The notes under the pieces are model-generated. The model worked only from the letters and a program-made list of their open reading frames with translations, did no database searches and was not told the DNA's origin. Shown in pieces: positions 6,000-11,201 of a stretch of 11,201 bases of DNA. The stretch is from Clostridia bacterium (GTDB lineage Bacteria > Bacillota_A > Clostridia > Peptostreptococcales > Anaerovoracaceae): NCBI GenBank assembly GCA_024403175.1, contig JAKSSI010000021.1, positions 1 to 11,201 on the forward strand, in the 5' to 3' direction. The position numbers were made by a program, and so were the translations under genes. Position 1 is the first letter of the stretch, and every line of letters starts with the position of its first letter.

Positions 6000-7904
6000 T
6001 TAGATACCGAGAGCGTCTCTCTTTGCTTCGATGTCGGCAATCATCTTGTCGCATAAAGCATCGATGTCTGTTTCTACGATGAAGTGTGCTTCGAGGTTCT
6101 GCTGAGCCCAGCCGTTTTCGCCCTGGAGGCAATCTGTAATCTTAGCAGATCCCTTTGTGTATGGGTCTACACCAAGGTATGTGTTGATACCTGTTGCTAC
6201 TACGTAGTTACCGATGGATACAGCCTTTTCAGACATCCATTCTGGAGCACATCCGCAGAGTGGGAGTTCGGAGATATCGCATCCCCAGTCCATAGCAAGG
6301 TCAGATGCGAGAAGCATCATTCTGGAAATATCTACGCAAGAACCCATGTGGAGTACTGGTGGAATACCAACGAGGTCGCAAACTCTTCTAAGACCTTCGC
6401 CGCAATACTTCTTTGCGTCTGGATCGAGAAGACCTGCCTTACCAGCAGCCTGAGCGGAGCAACCAGAAACAACAACGATAATGTCGTTTTCGAGGAGCTT
6501 CTTCATGAGTTCGATGTGAGCTGTGTCTGGACGAACCTTAGGGTTGTTGCAACCTACCATAGCAACTGCACCACGGAGAACGCCAGCCTTAACTACGTCT
6601 GCGAGTGGCTTGAGTGTGCCATATTCATCTACGTGAGAGTTGCAAACACCATCAAGTTCCTTCTTAATAGCTTCGAGAGAGTAACCTACTCTAGCCTTTG
6701 TCTTAAGCTGTGGAATATTTACAAGTTCAGGCTTTCTGTTCTTGAAATTTTCGATAGCCATTTCTACAATCTGTCTGCCCTTTTCAGCTGCAGTTTCTTC
6801 GGAGAATTCGATGTATTCTGCATCTGGCATCTTAGCGATTGGAGATGTTGTGATGAACTTTGTGTGGAAGCACTTGGAGAGAGGTCCGAGTGCTGGGAAG
6901 ATGCACTGTACGTCTACTACGATTGCTTCGCAAGCGCCTGTAAGTACTACGTTTTCCTGAGCAAGGAAGTTACCTGCCATTGGAATACCGTGACGCATTG
7001 TTACTTCGTTAGCTGTACAGCAAACGCCGGATACTGTGATACCCTTAGCGCCATACTTCTTTGCAAGAGCGATCATTTCTGGATCGTTTGCATAGAATAC
7101 TACCATTTCGGAAAGTGATGGATCGTGACCGTGAACAACGATGTTTACGTTTTCAGCTTCCATAACGCCGATGTTAGCTTCTGTGTTGATTGGCTTTGGT
7201 GTTCCGAAGAGTACGTCAGAGAATTCTGTACCGCACATAGAACCGCCCCAACCGTCGCAAAGACCTGCACGGAAGGACTGGTGTACAAGTGCTTCAGGAA
7301 GTGAAGAACAACCCATGTGTGTCATGTGGAGGGACTGAGATACTTCTCTGTCGATTGCTCTTGGTTCGATTCCTGTCTTCTTCCAAATGTCCTGAGTGTG
7401 CTGTGGAGCTCTGGAAATCCATCTAGATACGCCGAATGGCTTACCATATTCCATAAGAGCTACTTCAGCTGTTTCGTGAGCAAGGTCATAAATGTCCTTA
7501 CCTTCTGTTTCAATACCCCATTCCTTAGCAATTTTCTTGAGCTTTTCAGGATCCTTTACCTGATAAGCGCCACCTTCCTTTGCCTGATAGAGTGTGTGGC
7601 AGATTGCACGACCGTGGTCGGAGTGTGTAGCTGCACCACCTGCAGTAAATCTGAGGTAGTTTCTTCCTACAATACCGTCAACGTCGCATCCGCAGATTCC
7701 GCGAGGAGCCTTTGGAGTAATTCTGCATGGTCCCATGCTGCAAATACGGCAGCAAGTACCTTCTTCACCAAACTTACAATGTGGAGTCTGGTTCTTTACT
7801 CTCTGCTGCCATGTGTCAGCGTTGAGTTTTGCCGCAGTCTCGAGGAGGCTTGCTGTAGCTGCCTCGTTCTGTTCGACTGTGATAAGATTGTCCCAATTAG
7901 CCAT
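6000..7904 (-). CDS. acsA: Ni-Fe carbon monoxide dehydrogenase catalytic subunit (CODH/ACS alpha-partner)
   Basis: A 634-residue enzyme, close to the size of CooS/AcsA proteins, that interconverts CO2 and CO for acetyl-CoA synthase. N-terminal cysteines for the D and B clusters are present: Cys43 and Cys51, then Cys52, Cys55, Cys60 and Cys71 or Cys73 (GTCCRICSMGPCRI ... GICGC). C-cluster ligands are also complete: His260 (HGHDP), Cys295 (SGVCCTANE), Cys334 (DVQCIFP), Cys452 (GCNNPK), Cys482 (SGCSAQAAGKAG) and Cys523 (HMGSCVD). Lys560, the catalytic lysine by alignment, is in MSEKAVSIG. The gene is first in the acsA-cooC-acsB operon, which argues for the ACS-linked form (acsA) over a stand-alone CooS. 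The AGGAGA site 6-7 bases before the ATG fixes the start. The electron carrier is not encoded here. Confidence 0.96.
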   Translation of the reverse strand: MANWDNLITVEQNEAATASLLETAAKLNADTWQQRVKNQTPHCKFGEEGTCCRICSMGPCRITPKAPRGICGCDVDGIVGRNYLRFTAGGAATHSDHGRAICHTLYQAKEGGAYQVKDPEKLKKIAKEWGIETEGKDIYDLAHETAEVALMEYGKPFGVSRWISRAPQHTQDIWKKTGIEPRAIDREVSQSLHMTHMGCSSLPEALVHQSFRAGLCDGWGGSMCGTEFSDVLFGTPKPINTEANIGVMEAENVNIVVHGHDPSLSEMVVFYANDPEMIALAKKYGAKGITVSGVCCTANEVTMRHGIPMAGNFLAQENVVLTGACEAIVVDVQCIFPALGPLSKCFHTKFITTSPIAKMPDAEYIEFSEETAAEKGRQIVEMAIENFKNRKPELVNIPQLKTKARVGYSLEAIKKELDGVCNSHVDEYGTLKPLADVVKAGVLRGAVAMVGCNNPKVRPDTAHIELMKKLLENDIIVVVSGCSAQAAGKAGLLDPDAKKYCGEGLRRVCDLVGIPPVLHMGSCVDISRMMLLASDLAMDWGCDISELPLCGCAPEWMSEKAVSIGNYVVATGINTYLGVDPYTKGSAKITDCLQGENGWAQQNLEAHFIVETDIDALCDKMIADIEAKRDALGI

Positions 7905-7952
7905 TGGATTTCTCCTATTCTTTGATTTCTAAAATATTGCATTAACAACCAC

Positions 7953-7964
7953 CTAAAATTTTAG
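7953..7964. promoter_or_regulatory. 12-base perfect palindrome CTAAAATTTTAG at the acsA promoter
   Basis: The palindrome overlaps the end of the candidate -10 of the CODH operon and covers its likely transcription start. It could be an operator for a second regulator or simply an AT-rich start region. Confidence 0.3.
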
Positions 7965-7991
7965 TATAAAGATGTCAACAATTCATTGTAA
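7963..7991 (-). promoter_or_regulatory. Candidate promoter of the acsA-cooC-acsB operon
   Basis: On the minus strand TATACT (7968-7963) is a good -10, and 17 bases upstream TTACAA (7991-7986) is a modest -35 that lies inside the palindromic element at 7986-8001. A protein bound there would overlap the -35. A start near 7956 gives a leader of about 50 bases. Confidence 0.5.
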
Positions 7992-8001
7992 CATCCTACA
8001 A
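7986..8001. promoter_or_regulatory. Palindromic operator candidate (TTGTAACATCCTACAA), copy 4
   Basis: Perfect inverted arms ATTGTA and TACAAT flank a 6-base centre (7985-8002). It is 14 of 16 bases identical to the element before the PucR-type regulator (1345-1360) and covers the proposed -35 of the CODH operon. It is the best candidate for the regulator's target. Confidence 0.55.
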
Positions 8002-8008
8002 TAAACGC

Positions 8009-8025
8009 AACCCCTTATAGGGGTT
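8009..8025. other. GC-rich hairpin in the acsA/atp divergent spacer
   Basis: AACCCCT-TAT-AGGGGTT forms a 7-base stem with a 3-base loop and is followed on the plus strand by TTTT in all. It lies upstream of both operons' candidate promoters, so it is more likely a boundary or protein site than a functional terminator, though a weak plus-strand terminator is possible. Confidence 0.4.
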
Positions 8026-8042
8026 TTGAACATTGCTAAATT

Positions 8043-8065
8043 ATTATCAAGTTTGGCAAGATAAT
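8043..8065. promoter_or_regulatory. Inverted repeat ATTATC-N11-GATAAT upstream of the atp promoter
   Basis: Perfect 6-base arms, 39 bases before the -35 of the ATP synthase operon. It is spaced as an activator or repressor site could be; the binding protein is not known. Short arms in AT-rich sequence make chance possible. Confidence 0.3.
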
Positions 8066-8103
8066 CGTGCCCCCGTTTGATTTATATTTAACGCAAATAC
8101 TCG

Positions 8104-8132
8104 TTGTAAATAACCTTTCGTACACTTATAAT
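8104..8132 (+). promoter_or_regulatory. Sigma-A-type promoter of the ATP synthase operon
   Basis: TTGTAA (8104-8109), 17 bases, then a perfect TATAAT (8127-8132). Transcription would start near 8139, giving a leader of about 47 bases before the first gene, and excludes the earlier in-frame ATG at 8138 as a useful start. Confidence 0.75.
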
Positions 8133-8185
8133 AGTAAATGTTAGATTACGCGTGTATATATATTAGTATTTTAGGAAGCCACTTT

Positions 8186-8455
8186 ATGTATGAAAATTTC
8201 CAAATAATAGTAAAAGGAATATCATTCATAGGCCAAGTAGGATTTATGATTATAACTCCCCCACTTTGCCTTGGAGTATTGGCTTCTTTTTTAATGAAAC
8301 GCTTTGGAATAGGCATTTGGTTAATGCTTTTATTCCTTACTATAGGTATTCTCACATCCATTGCTACTGTTTGGGATTTCTTTAAAGCCGAACAAAAACG
8401 CATCGAAAAAGAAGCCGAAAAGCACAAAGTTATTACATATAATAACCACCTTTAA
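8186..8455 (+). CDS. atpZ: AtpZ-like small membrane protein of the ATP synthase operon
   Basis: An 89-residue protein with two predicted membrane helices (about residues 13-35 and 42-63; GQVGFMIITPPLCLGVLASF and WLMLLFLTIGILTSIATVW) and a charged C-terminal tail (KAEQKRIEKEAEKHK). Size, topology and position as first gene of an atp operon match the AtpZ/ATPase gene 1 family, whose exact role is unsettled (Mg2+/Ca2+ uptake or rotor assembly has been proposed, with AtpI). The frame is open upstream to an ATG at 8138, but the ATG at 8186 has AGGAAG at the right distance and lies beyond the predicted transcription start. Assignment rests on context and topology more than on strong motifs. Confidence 0.7.
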   Translation: MYENFQIIVKGISFIGQVGFMIITPPLCLGVLASFLMKRFGIGIWLMLLFLTIGILTSIATVWDFFKAEQKRIEKEAEKHKVITYNNHL

Positions 8456-8486
8456 TTTTGCCATTAGCGGCACTAAGTAGATAATT

Positions 8487-8876
8487 ATGAATAATGAAGT
8501 AATCACAAAAGAAGTTAAACGTATAGCATTCGGAACAATAGTACTCGACGTAGTCATGATACTCGTCTTCTTTATTCTTAAGAAGTTCAGTATCGGCGTT
8601 ATTATCGGCGCTATCATCGGTTCCATCTTCGCAATCGGCAATTTCGCCTACCTCGGCTACTGCATCCAAAAGGCTGTAGAAAAAGAGGACGGCGCTAAGG
8701 CATATCTGAACAGGACTTACATTGTGCGCATGTTCCTTCACGCTGCATGCATCATCTTGGCAGTACTCCTGCCATTTGAAAACACAATTGCAGGAATTGT
8801 TCCGTTATTTTTTCCAAGACTTGTAATCTACATAATGCAAATCTTGGGTATGTATAAACCGGAAAAGGAGAATTAA
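8487..8876 (+). CDS. atpI: ATP synthase subunit I (AtpI)
   Basis: A 129-residue membrane protein with four predicted helices, in two pairs separated by a charged loop (about 12-31, 36-58, then 82-98 and 101-118). The linker CIQKAVEKEDGAKAYLNRTYIVR is the charged loop. Length and helix pattern fit the AtpI family, which helps the c-ring assemble. It is the second gene of the operon, 31 bases after the AtpZ-like gene and 3 bases before atpB. Its own ribosome site is weak (AAGTAG), so its level may be low, as suits an assembly factor. Confidence 0.8.
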   Translation: MNNEVITKEVKRIAFGTIVLDVVMILVFFILKKFSIGVIIGAIIGSIFAIGNFAYLGYCIQKAVEKEDGAKAYLNRTYIVRMFLHAACIILAVLLPFENTIAGIVPLFFPRLVIYIMQILGMYKPEKEN

Positions 8877-8879
8877 AGT

Positions 8880-9928
<1,049 letters not shown>

Positions 9929-9967
9929 TACGACACACGTTATCGCTAAACTATTAAGGAGGAAGCT

Positions 9968-10465
9968 ATGTATCAACAACTGGTTAGCTTTCAATATTGG
10001 ACTTTTATAGCTCAGCTCTGTAACTTCTTTATTCAGATCTGGCTTTTCAAGAAGTTCTTATTCAAACCGGTAAAAAACATAATAGAACAACGCCAGCAGA
10101 AGTTGAATTCCATCCTTGTAGAGGCACAGGATGCTAAAGATACAGCCGTTGCAACAAAGAAGGAATACGAAGATGCACTTCGTGATGCTAGACAAGAAGC
10201 TAAGGAAATCACAGAACAGGCTATTGTTTCAGCTAAAACAAGAAGTGAACAGATTCTTTCCGAAACTAAGGACGATGTAGCAGCTATCAGAAAGAAAGCT
10301 TCAAACGACATCGAACTTGAACGTCAGAAAGCAATGGCTCAGGCTAAGAATGACATTTCAACTCTGGCAGTTGAACTTGCAGCGAAGATCGTTAACAAAG
10401 AAATCGATGAAAATACTCATAAGGATTTAATTGACGACTTCATTAAAGATTTAGGTGAAGCATAA
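9968..10465 (+). CDS. atpF: F-type ATP synthase subunit b
   Basis: A 165-residue peripheral-stalk protein with one N-terminal membrane helix (about residues 10-30), then a long charged coiled coil (about 38-140: EQRQQKLNSILVEAQDAKDT and on) and a C-terminal delta-binding end (LAAKIVNKEID). It holds the catalytic head still relative to subunit a. It is preceded by AAGGAGG and ends in TAATG, its stop codon sharing one base with the atpH start, so the two are translationally coupled in a fixed ratio. Confidence 0.95.
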   Translation: MYQQLVSFQYWTFIAQLCNFFIQIWLFKKFLFKPVKNIIEQRQQKLNSILVEAQDAKDTAVATKKEYEDALRDARQEAKEITEQAIVSAKTRSEQILSETKDDVAAIRKKASNDIELERQKAMAQAKNDISTLAVELAAKIVNKEIDENTHKDLIDDFIKDLGEA

Positions 10466-10998
10466 TGACAAAGTTTGCTAAAACATATGGCGGAGCGCTT
10501 TATGATCTTGCAAAAGAAGAAGGCTTAGAGACAGAAATCCTTGAAGACCTCAAACAGGTTATTAACACAGTAAAGGAAGTCCCTGAATACCTCAAGCTCC
10601 TGTCTACTCCTGCCCTCTCTAAAGAGGAAAAAGCAGCTTTAGTAGATGAGTCATGGGGTCAGACGCTCCACCCTTATACAATCAACTTTCTTAAGTTAAT
10701 CGGAGATTTAAATCATGTAAATGATTTCCTCGATTGCAAGAGAGAGTTCCATGAACGTTATGACAAAGATCATAACATCGTGTGGGTTCGTGCATATTCT
10801 GCACTTGCCATGACTGACACACAGAAAGAACAGCTCAAGACTATCCTTCAGGAAAAGCTCGGCAAGACTGTTCATCTTACAGGTTATGTTGACCCTTCTG
10901 TTATCGGCGGCGTTAAGCTCAACGTAGAAGGAATGCAGTACGACAACACAGTTGCATACCACTTCAACAACCTAAGTCAGCAATTAAAGAAATTATAA
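10465..10998 (+). CDS. atpH: F-type ATP synthase subunit delta
   Basis: A 177-residue OSCP/delta protein that joins the b stalk to the alpha subunits. The N-terminal helical part (KTYGGALYDLAKEEG, residues 5-19) and the C-terminal GYVDPSVIGGVKLNVEGMQYD stretch (about 140-160), holding the family signature PSVIGG, are intact. Length is normal and the reading frame ends with a stop at 10998. In Bacillota atpA follows directly; here it does not, and the bacterial sequence appears to break soon after. Confidence 0.95.
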   Translation: MTKFAKTYGGALYDLAKEEGLETEILEDLKQVINTVKEVPEYLKLLSTPALSKEEKAALVDESWGQTLHPYTINFLKLIGDLNHVNDFLDCKREFHERYDKDHNIVWVRAYSALAMTDTQKEQLKTILQEKLGKTVHLTGYVDPSVIGGVKLNVEGMQYDNTVAYHFNNLSQQLKKL

Positions 10999-11127
10999 AG
11001 CCAAAGTTAACTTGCTACTAAATCCGTAAAATTCCTGAAGTCATGTAATGAATAGCAATGTAGATAAATGTGGAGGAGGGCACAGCAGAAATCTAACTCA
11101 CCCTTGGATATGTTTGGGTAAGTCTTT
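10999..11127. other. Unassigned sequence between atpH and the SINE; likely chimeric junction
   Basis: No atpA start is found, though atpA is expected here. A GGAGGAGGG at 11072-11080 would suit an atpA ribosome site, but no ATG follows at the right distance. The bacterial-to-mammalian junction therefore lies somewhere in this stretch, possibly close to 11090, or at its beginning if the whole stretch is host DNA. Confidence 0.6.
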
Positions 11128-11201
11128 AAGATCCCCTGGAGAAGGGAATGGCAACCCACTCCAATATTCTTGCCTGGAGAATTCCATGGACAGAGGAGCC
11201 T
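11128..11201 (+). mobile_element. Ruminant Bov-tA/ART2-type SINE fragment (host DNA)
   Basis: The stretch carrying GATCCCCTGGAGAAGG, GGCAACCCACTCCA, TATTCTTGCCTGGAGAAT and CCATGGACAGAGGAGCCT is the well-known core of the tRNA-derived ruminant SINE family (Bov-tA, Bov-A2, ART2A), in sense orientation and cut off by the window end. Recognition is from memory of the consensus. Such repeats occur in cattle, sheep, goat and deer, never in bacteria, so this is host sequence joined to the bacterial contig. Confidence 0.93.

Noticed and set aside
5999..6040. N-terminal extension of the CooC gene
   Set aside because: It would overlap the end of the CODH gene and adds 14 residues before the conserved MKIAVTGKGG start of this family.
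6084..7118. 344-codon open frame on the plus strand
   Set aside because: It is the antisense shadow of the CODH gene; the translation is Cys/Tyr/Ser-rich with no family resemblance, and no ribosome site supports it.
7973..7978. Perfect TTGACA (minus strand) before acsA
   Set aside because: No acceptable -10 lies 16-18 bases downstream; TATACT is only 4 bases away, so it is not paired as a promoter.
11072..11080. GGAGGAGGG as ribosome site of atpA
   Set aside because: No start codon follows at a usable distance and no AtpA-like reading frame is present; at best it is the last bacterial remnant before the junction.

Overview
The window looks like low-GC anaerobic Bacillota (Clostridia-type) DNA that carries the carbonyl branch of the Wood-Ljungdahl (reductive acetyl-CoA) pathway next to a Na+/H+ F-type ATP synthase operon. 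Evidence for this is strong AGGAGG-type ribosome sites, AT-rich spacers, and an acetogen-like CODH/ACS gene set. The last ~75 bases are not bacterial. They match the Bov-tA/ART2-type SINE of ruminant genomes, so the source is probably a ruminant gut metagenome and the contig end is chimeric or host-contaminated.

Layout. 1-453 (minus strand): the 5' part of a CooT-like nickel-binding protein gene and a His-rich protein gene, both probably for nickel handling. 519-1145 (minus): an MttC/MtbC-like corrinoid protein with a hairpin terminator behind it. 1146-1418: a regulatory spacer. 1419-2945 (plus): a PucR/CdaR-type transcriptional regulator. 2946-3074: a convergent spacer with a perfect bidirectional terminator. 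3075-7904 (minus): an operon of CO dehydrogenase (acsA/cooS), CooC/AcsF Ni-insertion ATPase and acetyl-CoA synthase (acsB). 7905-8185: a divergent promoter region. 8186-10998 (plus): atpZ-like, atpI, atpB, atpE, atpF, atpH. After atpH the expected atpA is missing, and the sequence runs through an unassigned 130 bases into the SINE.

How the genes work together. CODH reduces CO2 to CO (or oxidises CO), and ACS joins CO, a corrinoid-borne methyl group and CoA into acetyl-CoA. CooC, CooT and the His-rich protein would supply and insert the nickel that both enzymes need. The usual methyl donor (AcsC/AcsD corrinoid iron-sulfur protein) and its methyltransferase AcsE are absent from the window; the only corrinoid protein present is MttC-like. 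The ATP synthase would use the ion gradient that acetogens build in place of substrate-level gain. Its c subunit carries two carboxylates (Glu28 and Glu61), as in the two-carboxylate Na+ rotors. A 16-base palindrome of form TTGT-N8-ACAA sits upstream of the CODH operon, between the regulator and the corrinoid gene (twice), and once in the convergent spacer. It is a candidate operator that would tie the nickel/corrinoid genes, the regulator and the acs operon into one regulon.
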